Made by a program: the position numbers and the translations under genes
Assembly: GCF_026626705.1 (NCBI RefSeq)
Contig: NZ_JAPNKC010000001.1
Span: forward strand, 9,876,001 to 9,940,000
Length of the DNA: 64,000 nt
Direction of reading: 5' to 3'
DNA from: Pyxidicoccus sp. MSG2
GTDB taxonomy: Bacteria > Myxococcota > Myxococcia > Myxococcales > Myxococcaceae
In this document: piece after piece, positions 1 through 38,833 of the stretch
Position numbering within the stretch: the first letter of the stretch is position 1
Layout: every line of letters begins with the position of its first letter
The notes under the pieces: generated by a model
Told to the model about the DNA's origin: nothing
Database searches by the model: none
The model's input: the letters and a program-made list of their open reading frames with translations, nothing else

Positions 1-30691
<30,691 letters not shown>

Positions 30692-30928
30692 GACGAGGGG
30701 TCTGGTTCTTTCGAGCTACGCACAGGAGCGGCAGCTGTGTGCCGACTCACCGAGTCGCGTTGACCCGCGCAGCCGGGTGTTCATCGAGTTGGGGTACGTC
30801 AGTCCTGGAGCTGTCCCAAACCGCGGGCATGCGATGCGCTCTTCCGCAACGCTCGCGTCTCAGGATGCCTCATTGTCGCGCACTCGTTTACTTATTGGAT
30901 ACGGGGGGACGGCGGCCGTCTGGCTGCG
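30692..30928. promoter_or_regulatory. Region upstream of the NRPS gene
   Basis: This is 237 bases between the ELWxxDGT gene and the NRPS start, both on the minus strand. It should carry the NRPS promoter if the two are not cotranscribed. It contains an AT-rich patch at about 30887-30902, unusual for this DNA, and a short perfect hairpin at 30908-30920 just after the upstream stop codon. No -35/-10 pair could be assigned with confidence. Confidence 0.45.
30743..30757. repeat. Inverted repeat in the NRPS leader, possible operator
   Basis: This is a perfect 6-base inverted repeat, CGACTC-ACC-GAGTCG, lying 52-66 bases before the NRPS start codon. Size and position would suit a regulator site, but a repeat this short can occur by chance in GC-rich DNA. 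Confidence 0.35.
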
Positions 30929-32359
30929 TCACGGCGCCCGCGCCCGAAGGGTGAGGGCACCGTCGCATTGCCCTTGGGGACGCACCGGTAGGGCCCGCAA
31001 TTGTCGTGCGCCAGTGCCGTTACTGGCGGTGAAGAAGACGTCCCGGCCGGCGCGAACAAACCCCTTCGGGTCCGAGCCCTTGTCCCCGGGCGCGAGCTCA
31101 TCGAGCGGCACCGTCCCCTCCGGCCTGCCATTGCTCATCCACGGCTCGCGGCCGCGCCCCGGGGCCTCGGCGCTGAAGAACAGGTTGCCCTGGATGGCCG
31201 CCAGCGCCTCGGGTGCTGAACTGGCCGCTCCGGGCGCGAGGTCCGCGAAGAGGCGCGTCCCCGCGTCCGTGCCATCACTCACCCACAGCTCGCGCCCATG
31301 CATGCCGTCGTCCGCGGTGAAGAAGAGGCGGGAGCCCATCGCCGTGAGGTTCCTCGGGGACGAGTCCGCCTCTCCGGCCCGGACGTCCTTCACGCGCTGT
31401 GTTCCCTGCTCCGTGCCGTCGCTGCGCCACAGCTCCGCGTCCGTCCCCGCATCCCCGGTGGCGCTGAAGTACAGGTGCCCACCCATGGCCACCAGGTCGC
31501 GCACGTCTCCAAGCTCGCGCACGAGCACCGGCGCGCCGCCATCCGTCGCCATCAGGTGCAGCATCGGGTCGTGCAGGTGCCCCATCACGAAGAACAGGCG
31601 CCGGCCCACCGGCGTCAGCGACTCCAGGATGCCGCCCTCGGCGTGGATCCGTGCCACTTCGACGGCAGGCGCCTTTCCATCCGTGCGCATCAGCGCCGTG
31701 GTGAGTCCCTGGAAGTGCGCGAGGAAATAGAGCGCGCCATCGCCCCCTGGCGTCAGGCGGTCCGGGGAGGTGCCCTCGACGCCCGGGTCGAGGTCCTGGA
31801 CCAGGGTGGTGCCCTCGGCCGTGCCGTCGCTGCGCCACAATTCGCGGCCGTGCTCCGGGTCGCTCGCGGCGAAGTAGAGCAGGCCGTTGTACGCGGAGAG
31901 GGACTGGGGCTCGGACCCCGTCGGGCCGGGCCAGACGTCCTTCACCCTCCGGGTGCCTCCCCCGGTGCCGTCGCTCACCCACAGCTCCCGTCCGGACTCC
32001 GCGTCCTCGGCGGCGAAGAACACCCTGTCTCCCACCCTGGTGACCTCCGAGGGCCCGATGCCGGTCGGCCCCGGTGGAAACTCCCGCACCGGACGGGAGC
32101 CCGGCTCCTGCGTGCCGCTGCTCGTCCACACGCCCGCGTCCGTGACGAAGATGAGGGCGCGCTCGCCGGGCACCATCTCCAGCACGCCCGTGTCCGACTG
32201 TTGGGGGGCGGGCCCCACCGCGTGGGCCATGCGCCCGCAAGGTGTCCAGGGCAGGGACTCATCCGGAGGGGACGGAACCGGCGGAGGCTTGCCGCCGTGA
32301 TGCGAGGAGCAGCCGGACAGCATCGCGAGCACCAGGGAGAGCGGACGCCAGCACCTCAT
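30929..32359 (-). CDS. ELWxxDGT-repeat lipoprotein
   Basis: This is a 476-residue exported protein. The N-terminus has a lipoprotein signal ending in L-S-G-C (Cys16), so it is probably anchored to a membrane. The rest is built of about eight units of 45-50 residues. Four carry the canonical ELWxSDGTxxGT signature and the others are degenerate (for example ELWRSDGTEQGT against EPWMSNGRPEGT). Such repeats are known from myxobacteria and related groups and probably fold as a beta-propeller; the function is not established. The ATG at 32359 is preceded by GAGGAGAA at good distance. It lies upstream of the NRPS on the same strand with a 237-base gap, so cotranscription is possible but not shown. 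Confidence 0.88.
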   Translation of the reverse strand: MRCWRPLSLVLAMLSGCSSHHGGKPPPVPSPPDESLPWTPCGRMAHAVGPAPQQSDTGVLEMVPGERALIFVTDAGVWTSSGTQEPGSRPVREFPPGPTGIGPSEVTRVGDRVFFAAEDAESGRELWVSDGTGGGTRRVKDVWPGPTGSEPQSLSAYNGLLYFAASDPEHGRELWRSDGTAEGTTLVQDLDPGVEGTSPDRLTPGGDGALYFLAHFQGLTTALMRTDGKAPAVEVARIHAEGGILESLTPVGRRLFFVMGHLHDPMLHLMATDGGAPVLVRELGDVRDLVAMGGHLYFSATGDAGTDAELWRSDGTEQGTQRVKDVRAGEADSSPRNLTAMGSRLFFTADDGMHGRELWVSDGTDAGTRLFADLAPGAASSAPEALAAIQGNLFFSAEAPGRGREPWMSNGRPEGTVPLDELAPGDKGSDPKGFVRAGRDVFFTASNGTGARQLRALPVRPQGQCDGALTLRARAP

Positions 32360-32560
32360 GAGGTTCTCCTCGGCCCGAACGGTGGATGGTTGAAGCGGAG
32401 TCCCTCGCGTACTCGCGGGCAGGGGCAGTGTCAGTCACCCTCCAGTGGCGGTCCGCATCACCGGGCCCACGCTTCCCCAGACCCGGGGTCGATTGGCACG
32501 CGCGCCCTCCCATCTAGGGTCTGCCTCTTCAACCGGCAGCAGCAGGGCTCGGAGGCCGCC
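32360..32560. promoter_or_regulatory. Divergent promoter region
   Basis: This 201-base gap separates the divergent ELWxxDGT lipoprotein and copper oxidase genes and must carry both promoters. Each start has a ribosome binding site (GAGGAGAA for the left gene; GGAGG at 32550-32554 for the right). No clear sigma-54 or sigma-70 elements were recognised. Confidence 0.5.
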
Positions 32561-34021
32561 ATGTCGTGGAGACCCGTCTTCCTTCGGCCGCGGGGACTCG
32601 CGGCCTGGCTCGTCGGCCTGGTGGCGCTGGCGCTTCCCGCACGGGCCCAGACGCCCGCGGACGTGGGGCAGTGGTCCAGCGTCATGACCTGGCCCATCAC
32701 CGCCACCCACGCCAGCCTGCAGCCTGACGGCAAGGTGATGTTCATCGGCGAGTTCGACGAGGGGAACCTGCCTCCACGGCGCTGGGACCCGGCGACCAAC
32801 GCCGTCACCTCGCTGCCGTTCCCCGGCTACAACATCTTCTGCTCCGGCCACTCCTACCTCGCCGACGGCAAGCTGCTCTTCAGCGGTGGGCACATCACGA
32901 GCGACGTGGGGCTCAACGACGCGAGCCTCTTCGACCCCTTCTCGTCCTCGTGGATCCGCCTGCCGGACATGAACGCCGGGCGCTGGTACCCCACCAACAC
33001 CACGCTCTCCAACGGGGACGTGCTGGTGCTCTCCGGAGAGATGAACGGCAGCGGTGACATCAACACGCTGCCGCAGCGCTTCCTGGCGGCCACCCGGACC
33101 TGGAAGAACATGACCACGGCCCGGCTGACGCTGCCGCTCTACCCGAAGATGTTCCTCGCCCCCAGTGGGCGGCTCTTCTACGCCGGGCCGGGGCGGGCCA
33201 GCCGCTGGCTGAGCACGGCGGGCACGGGCACCTGGAGCACGGGCCCCTCCAGCAACTTCGGCACCCGGAGCTACGGGCCCGCCGTCTACGTCGATGCCCG
33301 CGTGTATGTCATCGGAGGAGGAGACCCGCCGACCGCCACCACCGAGGTCATCGACCTCAACCTGGACACGCCGACGTGGCGCTACGTGTCCTCGATGGGC
33401 ACGCGCCGACGCCAGCACAATGCCACGCTGCTCCCCGACGGCACGGTGCTCGTCACCGGCGGCAGCTCGGGCAGCGGCTTCGACAACGCGAGCAATCCCG
33501 TCTTCCAGGCCGAGCTGTATGACCCCACCGCCAACACCTGGAGGCCGCTCGCGAGCAACACCGTCTACCGGGGCTACCACTCCACCGCGCTGCTGCTGCC
33601 GGACGGACGGGTGATGAGCGCGGGCGGCCGCAACAGACCCACCGCGGAGGTCTTCTCGCCGCCCTATCTCTTCAAGGGCCCGCGGCCGACCCTCGCCGCG
33701 GCCCCGGACACGGTGATGCCCGGGACGACCTTCACCGTCTCGACACCGGATGCGGCGCGCATCAGTAAGGTGACGCTCATCGCTCTCGGCTCCACGACGC
33801 ACACGTTCGACGAGAATCAGCGGCTCAACACCCTGAAGTTCACCCGTGGCACCGGCAGCCTCACCGTCACCGCGCCGTCCTTCAACAGCCGGGCGCCGCC
33901 GGGCTTCCACCAGCTCTTCCTCGTGGATGACGCGGGAGTGCCCTCGGTGGGGCGCATGGTGAGGGTGCTGCGCAGGCCCACCGTCGCGGCCGGAGCCCGC
34001 CAGGACGAGGGGGAGCAGTAG
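32561..34021 (+). CDS. Secreted galactose/glyoxal oxidase-like radical copper oxidase
   Basis: This is a 486-residue protein with a signal peptide (cleavage near Ala29), a kelch-type beta-propeller with repeated LLPDG(R/T)V..GG blades, and a C-terminal E-set domain (galactose oxidase-like, DUF1929). The residues that hold copper and form the Cys-Tyr radical cofactor in galactose and glyoxal oxidase all have counterparts: Cys94 in NIFCSGHS, Tyr143 in RWYPT, Tyr339-His340 in GYHSTALL and His414 in TTHTFDENQR. It is therefore probably an active oxidase turning an alcohol or aldehyde into the next oxidation state with release of hydrogen peroxide; the substrate is unknown. The start at 32561 follows GGAGG and gives a complete signal peptide; the frame is also open far upstream, but that part is antisense to the neighbouring gene. 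Confidence 0.88.
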   Translation: MSWRPVFLRPRGLAAWLVGLVALALPARAQTPADVGQWSSVMTWPITATHASLQPDGKVMFIGEFDEGNLPPRRWDPATNAVTSLPFPGYNIFCSGHSYLADGKLLFSGGHITSDVGLNDASLFDPFSSSWIRLPDMNAGRWYPTNTTLSNGDVLVLSGEMNGSGDINTLPQRFLAATRTWKNMTTARLTLPLYPKMFLAPSGRLFYAGPGRASRWLSTAGTGTWSTGPSSNFGTRSYGPAVYVDARVYVIGGGDPPTATTEVIDLNLDTPTWRYVSSMGTRRRQHNATLLPDGTVLVTGGSSGSGFDNASNPVFQAELYDPTANTWRPLASNTVYRGYHSTALLLPDGRVMSAGGRNRPTAEVFSPPYLFKGPRPTLAAAPDTVMPGTTFTVSTPDAARISKVTLIALGSTTHTFDENQRLNTLKFTRGTGSLTVTAPSFNSRAPPGFHQLFLVDDAGVPSVGRMVRVLRRPTVAAGARQDEGEQ

Positions 34022-34050
34022 CCACGAAGCCCTCCCTCCCCGCATCGGCC

Positions 34051-34137
34051 CCGCGCGGAGGATGAGGCGCGGGAGTCCTCACGCCTCACGCCTCGTTGGC
34101 GGCATCATCGGCCCCGCGCGGCGGATGTCGCGTGGGA
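34051..34137 (+). repeat. Duplicated hairpin before the small CxxC gene
   Basis: There are two copies of a hairpin, at 34051-34074 and 34114-34137. Each has a 7-base stem (CCCGCGC paired with GCGCGGG, or with GCGTGGG in the second copy) and a 10-base loop, set in a repeated context (ATCGGCCCCGCGCGG). The one stem change is an A/G-type wobble substitution that keeps pairing in RNA. Neither copy has a T-run, so these are not classic rho-independent terminators. Confidence 0.55.
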
Positions 34138-34156
34138 GGCCAGTGGAGGCGTGAGC

Positions 34157-34462
34157 ATGACGGGGCCAGGAGCCAGGAGCTGTGCGGCGTGCGGGCGCGC
34201 CATCGCCGCCCGCGAGGTGTACTACCGCTTCAAGCTCGTCCTCGAGGGAGAGCAGGACGTGCTCGACACGCCCCAGGCCGGTGGGGGTGGCCCGGAGGAG
34301 GACCTCGACGCGCTCGTCCGCAGGCTGGAGGAGGGGCCCGAGGACGCGCGCGAGCTGGAGGAGCAGGTTCACTGGGAACGCGCGGGTGTCGTGTGCACGG
34401 CATGTCGCTCGGTGGTGGTGCGGATGCTCGCTCCTCCTGCCGGGGACGCCGGACCGCATTGA
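34157..34462 (+). CDS. Small CxxC (zinc-ribbon-like) protein, unknown function
   Basis: This is a 101-residue soluble protein with two CxxC pairs, SCAACGRAI near the N-terminus and VCTACRSVV near residue 87, separated by an acidic, probably helical middle (PEEDLDALVRRLEEGPED). The four cysteines could hold one zinc ion. It is not a recognised family. The start is taken as ATG 34157 because GGAGG at 34145-34149 lies about 7 bases upstream; a GTG at 34151 is in frame but too close to that site. Confidence 0.7.
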   Translation: MTGPGARSCAACGRAIAAREVYYRFKLVLEGEQDVLDTPQAGGGGPEEDLDALVRRLEEGPEDARELEEQVHWERAGVVCTACRSVVVRMLAPPAGDAGPH

Positions 34463-34680
34463 CGGTGCGCGGCACTCCAGGATGGCCATATTTCCTACCG
34501 GCCGTGTCCCGGGCACAACCTGCTGCTGTTGCAATTGCCAACCGCCAACATCTTCCGTGCCGACACGCACGATGAACAACGCGAGGCGCTCCCACTTCTC
34601 GCACACGGTGGACAGGTTTGTTAGGACCGGGAGGGCCCGCCCGTGCGGCAACTCCCCTCCGGTCAATGCCAGTGGTGCCC
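34463..34680. promoter_or_regulatory. Region before the polysaccharide locus
   Basis: This is 218 bases of lower GC content than its surroundings, likely to hold the promoter of the plus-strand polysaccharide genes. A perfect 8-base palindrome (GCAATTGC, 34531-34538) is present, flanked by imperfect GTT/AAC arms. No promoter consensus could be assigned. Confidence 0.4.
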
Positions 34681-35319
34681 ATGAAGACAACGCACAGACT
34701 GGTGGTCTATGGCTGTGGAGGGCACGGGAAGGTGGTTGCCGACATTGCGTTGTCCCTTGGACTGAACATCGAGGGCTTCGTCGATGACGCAGCGCCCGCG
34801 GGCGGGACGGTGTTCAACCTGCCCATCCTCGGTGGTGCGGCCTGGCTCGAAGCGCGCCGGTCCGAAGTGTCGGTCGCCCTGGGCATTGGTGAGAACCACA
34901 CACGCCGCCGCATCTTCGAGTGGTGCAACCGGCTCGGGCTGACGATTGCCACCCTGATTCACCCCACGGCCGCCCTGTCCGCGTCCGCCCGCGTGGGGGC
35001 CGGGGTGGTCGTCATGGCCCAGGCCGTCATCAACCCCGATGCCTGCATCGCCGAAGGGGCCATCATCAACAGCGGCGCCATCGTCGAGCACGACTGCGAG
35101 GTCGGCGCATTCGCCCACCTCTCGCCGAATGTCACGCTCGGGGGCACCGTCCGAATCGGGGCGCTCGCCCACCTCGGTCTGGGTGCCGCCATCCTTCCCG
35201 GCAAGGTCGTTGGAGACGAAGCCGTGGTGGGCGCTGGCGCCGTGGTCCTCCGCGATGTTCCACCTCGCGTTGTCGTGGTGGGCGTTCCGGCGCGCATCCA
35301 CCGGGAGACGTGCACCTGA
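34681..35319 (+). CDS. PglD/NeuD-type sugar O/N-acetyltransferase
   Basis: This 212-residue enzyme has an N-terminal Rossmann-like UDP-sugar-binding half (VVYGCGGHGKVVADIA) and a C-terminal left-handed beta-helix of hexapeptide repeats. The PglD active-site histidine matches His137 in VEHDCEVGAFAH. In PglD-type enzymes acetyl-CoA donates acetyl to the 4-amino group of a UDP-4-amino-trideoxysugar; NeuD relatives O-acetylate sialic acid. The 4,6-dehydratase and DegT aminotransferase in the same locus favour the PglD role. ATG 34681 gives the family's usual N-terminus; an in-frame ATG at 34666 would add five residues, and neither has a strong ribosome binding site. Confidence 0.85.
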   Translation: MKTTHRLVVYGCGGHGKVVADIALSLGLNIEGFVDDAAPAGGTVFNLPILGGAAWLEARRSEVSVALGIGENHTRRRIFEWCNRLGLTIATLIHPTAALSASARVGAGVVVMAQAVINPDACIAEGAIINSGAIVEHDCEVGAFAHLSPNVTLGGTVRIGALAHLGLGAAILPGKVVGDEAVVGAGAVVLRDVPPRVVVVGVPARIHRETCT

Positions 35320-35484
35320 GCGCGGTACACCCCCCGCCCTGGAGGGCAGGGCGTCTGTCGTCTGGTCGTGGCTGCCTATTCCCTTAGGACACCGGCCCCC
35401 GCGCGGGTGCGTGCGCACCCTTCGAACCCTGAGCCGGGGGCTTCGCGGGCCCTGACGCTTGAGCGGGGAGGCTGGTGGTCGTTG

Positions 35485-36603
35485 ATGAGGCGTGTCCTGC
35501 TACTGGCCGGGCTGCTGTGCTCGAGCGCATGCGCGTGGGGCCCCGGCATGCACATGGACGAGGACGCCTTCCGGCAGCGGTACGCGGGGAAGGCGGACGC
35601 GGGCGCGGATGGCGCATACGAAATCGTCCCCATCACCGCCGACCTGCTCGTCAAACAGCTCGACGCGCGCCGGAAGGCGCCGCCCGTGCGGCTGGAGGAC
35701 CCGCTGGCGAAGGCCGCGGCGGACTACTCCTACCGGGTGGCCCCCCACGACGTGCTGAGCGTCATCGTCTATGACCACCCCGAGCTCACCATCCCCGCGG
35801 GCGAGTTCCGCTCCGCCGAGTCCAGCGGACACCCGATAGCGGCCGACGGGACGGTGTTCTTCCCCCACGTCGGAGTCTTCCCCGTCGCGGGCATGACACT
35901 GCCCGAGATTCGCGACCTCCTGACGCGGCGCCTGTCTCCCGTCATCGAGAAGCCCCAGCTCGACGTGCGCGTGGCGGACTTCCGCGGGCAGAAGGTCCAG
36001 GTCACCGGCGAGGTGGTCGCTCCCAGCACCGTCCCCATCACCGACGTGCCCCTGCGCGTGCAGGACGCCATCGCCCAGGCAAAGGGGTTCACCCAGGAGG
36101 CCGACCTGCGCGCCGTCGTGCTCACCCGGGGCGGCAGGACGTTCACCCTCGACGTGCAGGCGCTCTATGAGGAGGGCGACATCCGCCAGAACTGGCTCCT
36201 GCAGGACGGCGACATCCTCCATGTCCCGGACAGGAGCCAGAACAAGGTCTTCGTCCTCGGCGAGGTCCGCAGGCCCTCCTCGCGCGTCATGGTGAAGGGC
36301 CGGATGACGCTCGCGGAGGCCATTGGCGACAGCGAGGGCTTCGACCCCGTGACGTCGAATCCGTCGAAGGTCTACGTCCTCCGCGGCAACTTCGACCGGC
36401 CCTCCATCTACAAGCTCGATGCCGGCTCGCCGGACGCCCTCCTGCTCGCGACGCAGTTCCAGCTTCAACCCCGTGACGTCGTCTTCGTATCGGCGCACGA
36501 CTTGACGCAGTGGAACCGCATCATCAGTCAAATCGAGCCAACAGTTCGTCTACTCTGGGAGACGGTACAAATCGGAGACAGGACCATCATCTTGACGCCG
36601 TGA
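35485..36603 (+). CDS. wza: Outer-membrane polysaccharide export protein (Wza family)
   Basis: This 372-residue lipoprotein has a signal sequence with candidate lipidation at Cys16 (C-S-S-A-C, a slightly atypical lipobox). A polysaccharide export domain follows (YRVAPHDVLSVIVYDHPELT, about residues 90-190), then SLBB domains (VQVTGEVVAPSTVPI and VFVLGEVRRPSSRVM). Wza proteins form the outer-membrane channel through which the polymer leaves, working with Wzc. The gene overlaps the following kinase gene at TGATG, so the two are translationally coupled. The start at 35485 gives a complete signal peptide; the frame is open upstream to 35368. Confidence 0.9.
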   Translation: MRRVLLLAGLLCSSACAWGPGMHMDEDAFRQRYAGKADAGADGAYEIVPITADLLVKQLDARRKAPPVRLEDPLAKAAADYSYRVAPHDVLSVIVYDHPELTIPAGEFRSAESSGHPIAADGTVFFPHVGVFPVAGMTLPEIRDLLTRRLSPVIEKPQLDVRVADFRGQKVQVTGEVVAPSTVPITDVPLRVQDAIAQAKGFTQEADLRAVVLTRGGRTFTLDVQALYEEGDIRQNWLLQDGDILHVPDRSQNKVFVLGEVRRPSSRVMVKGRMTLAEAIGDSEGFDPVTSNPSKVYVLRGNFDRPSIYKLDAGSPDALLLATQFQLQPRDVVFVSAHDLTQWNRIISQIEPTVRLLWETVQIGDRTIILTP

Positions 36604-38813
36604 TGATGGGCCACTCCAGCGGCCGCAAGGCCTCCGCTCGCTCCAGCACCGGCAGTTCGACAGAGGACACGCTCGACCTCGGTGCCCACCTGGGCATCCT
36701 GCTCGAGTACCGCGTGTCGATTGTGGCGACCCTGGTCGCCACGCTGCTGGTGGGGGCCTTCTACATGGCCTTCGCCACGCCGACCTGGCGTGCCAACGCC
36801 GTCCTGCAGATTGAGCAGGAGGACAACAAGGCGGGGGGGCTCGAGGAGCTGTTCGGGAACTTCCCCGGGCAGGTTGCCACGGAGATGGAAATCCTCAGCT
36901 CGCGGGAGCTGCTGGGCCGCGTGGTGGATGAGGTGCGGCTGGACGTGGCGGCCGAGCCCCGGCACTTCCCGCTCGTGGGGGCGGTGCTCTCCCGAGGCCA
37001 TGAGGGGCCCGGCCTCGCCGCGCCTCCGTGGTCGGGCCTGGGGAAGTATGCCTGGGGCGGTGAGCGCATCCAGGTGGACAGGATGGAGGTGCCGCGTGCG
37101 CTGGAGGACGTTCCGCTCACGCTCGTGGCACGGGAGGCCGGCGCGTACACGCTGCTCGGCCCGGACTCCACCCCACTGCTCGAAGGGCACGTGGGCACTC
37201 CCGCCACGACGCCGCCCGACGCGCCCCGGGCCGTGGAACTGTTCGTCACCGAGCTGCGGGCCCGCCCGGGGACCCAGTTCGACGTCAGCCGGCGCTCCCG
37301 CCTCCGGGTGGTGGAGTCGCTCCAGCGCGCGCTGCGCCTGAGCGAGAAGGGCCCGGGGACCGGTGTGCTCACCGTGTCCCTGGAGGGGCCGGACCCGGAG
37401 GGAATCTCCGCGACGCTCAAGGCCCTCGTGACGGGCTACGTCCGCCAGAACGTCGAGCGCAGGAACGAGGAGGCCGAGAAGGCCCTGGCGTTCCTCGACA
37501 GCCAGCTGCCCGGCCTGCGCACCGAACTGGAGCTCGCGGAGGCGGCGCTGAGCGCCCACCGCTCGGGAAAGGGGATGGTCGACCGCGAGCAGGAGACCAA
37601 GGCCATCCTGGACCGCGGCGTCGAGCTCGATGACACCATCGCCCAGCTCGAGATGCAGCGCACCGAGCTGCGGGAGCGCTTCACCGCGAGGCACCCGAGC
37701 GTCAGGACGGCGACCCAGAAGCTGACGCGACTGAAGGCCGAGCGGCAGGCCATCTCCGCCCGGCTCAAGGCCATGCCCGCGGCGGATGCGGAGGCGGCCC
37801 GGCTCCAGCGGAACGTGGAGGTCACCAACGCGCTCTACCTCCAGCTCAACAACAAGGCCCAGGAGTACCGCGTCCTGAAGTCGAGCACCGTCGGCAACGC
37901 GCGCATCCTCGACCCGGCGGTGGTGTCGCGTGAGCCCGTGAGCCCGTCCCAGCCGGGCGTGCTCGCGGTCAGCATCGTGCTGGGGTTGACGCTGGGCATC
38001 GGGCTCGCCTTCACCCGGCGGGCGGTGCACGGCGGCGTGTCCGCCCCCGCCACGCTCGAGTCCCGGCTCGGGCTTCCCGTCTTCGCCTCCATCCCGCTGG
38101 GCAAGAGCGCCTCGGCCCGGGCCCGGGGGCCGCGCACCATCCTGGCCCGGACGCACCCTCGCGACGTCGTCGTGGAGAGCCTCCGCGGCCTGCGGACCAG
38201 CCTCCAGTTCGCGATGAAGGACGCGCCCAACAACGTCATCGCCATCACCGGGCCGAGCCCGGGCGTGGGCAAGTCCTTCATCGCCGTCAACCTGGCCTGG
38301 GTGCTGGCGGATTCCGGCAGGCGCACCCTGCTCGTGGACGCCAACCTGCGCGGAGGCTGGCTCCACCGCTGCTTTGGCGCCGAGCGCGCGCGAGGCCTCT
38401 CCGAGCTCATCCTCGGCACGGCCGAGCCGGACGAGGCGATACAGCCCGTCCCCGGACAGCGCCTGTCCTTCCTGCCCACCGGCGCGCTGCCGCCCAACCC
38501 CGCCGAGCTGCTCCTGAGTGACAGGTTCGCCGCGCTCGTGGCGTGGATGTCCGCCGAGTACGACCTCGTCCTCTTCGACACGCCGCCCATCCTCGCGGTG
38601 ACGGACGCGGCGCTCGTGGGCCGGCACGCGGGGGTGAGCCTGGTGGTGGTGCGCGCGGGCGCCCACCCGATGCGGGAGGTGGCCGCGGCCGTCAAGCGGC
38701 TGGAGCTCAACGGCGTCCAGCCCCGGGGCGTCATCTTCAACGGCGTGTCGCGCTCGCCGCGGGGCCGCGCGGTGAGCGGCATCTACCAGTACGAGTACCC
38801 GACGGCGGGCTGA
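36603..38813 (+). CDS. wzc: Polysaccharide co-polymerase and BY-kinase (Wzc family)
   Basis: This 736-residue inner-membrane protein controls chain length and couples synthesis to export. A first membrane segment lies at about residues 37-60 and a second just before the cytoplasmic kinase (VLAVSIVLGLTLGIGLAF). A coiled periplasmic part between them includes LDSQLPGLRTELELAEAAL. The C-terminal bacterial tyrosine kinase has Walker A GPSPGVGKS (Lys557), Walker A' LLVDANLRGG (Asp579) and Walker B LVLFDTPP (Asp659). The C-terminal tyrosine cluster is short (YQYEYP), with three tyrosines against more in classic Wzc. The start codon overlaps the wza stop; the open frame upstream is antisense or shadow sequence. 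Confidence 0.92.
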   Translation: MMGHSSGRKASARSSTGSSTEDTLDLGAHLGILLEYRVSIVATLVATLLVGAFYMAFATPTWRANAVLQIEQEDNKAGGLEELFGNFPGQVATEMEILSSRELLGRVVDEVRLDVAAEPRHFPLVGAVLSRGHEGPGLAAPPWSGLGKYAWGGERIQVDRMEVPRALEDVPLTLVAREAGAYTLLGPDSTPLLEGHVGTPATTPPDAPRAVELFVTELRARPGTQFDVSRRSRLRVVESLQRALRLSEKGPGTGVLTVSLEGPDPEGISATLKALVTGYVRQNVERRNEEAEKALAFLDSQLPGLRTELELAEAALSAHRSGKGMVDREQETKAILDRGVELDDTIAQLEMQRTELRERFTARHPSVRTATQKLTRLKAERQAISARLKAMPAADAEAARLQRNVEVTNALYLQLNNKAQEYRVLKSSTVGNARILDPAVVSREPVSPSQPGVLAVSIVLGLTLGIGLAFTRRAVHGGVSAPATLESRLGLPVFASIPLGKSASARARGPRTILARTHPRDVVVESLRGLRTSLQFAMKDAPNNVIAITGPSPGVGKSFIAVNLAWVLADSGRRTLLVDANLRGGWLHRCFGAERARGLSELILGTAEPDEAIQPVPGQRLSFLPTGALPPNPAELLLSDRFAALVAWMSAEYDLVLFDTPPILAVTDAALVGRHAGVSLVVVRAGAHPMREVAAAVKRLELNGVQPRGVIFNGVSRSPRGRAVSGIYQYEYPTAG

Positions 38814-38833
38814 GCAGGGGCGGGAGGCGTGGC

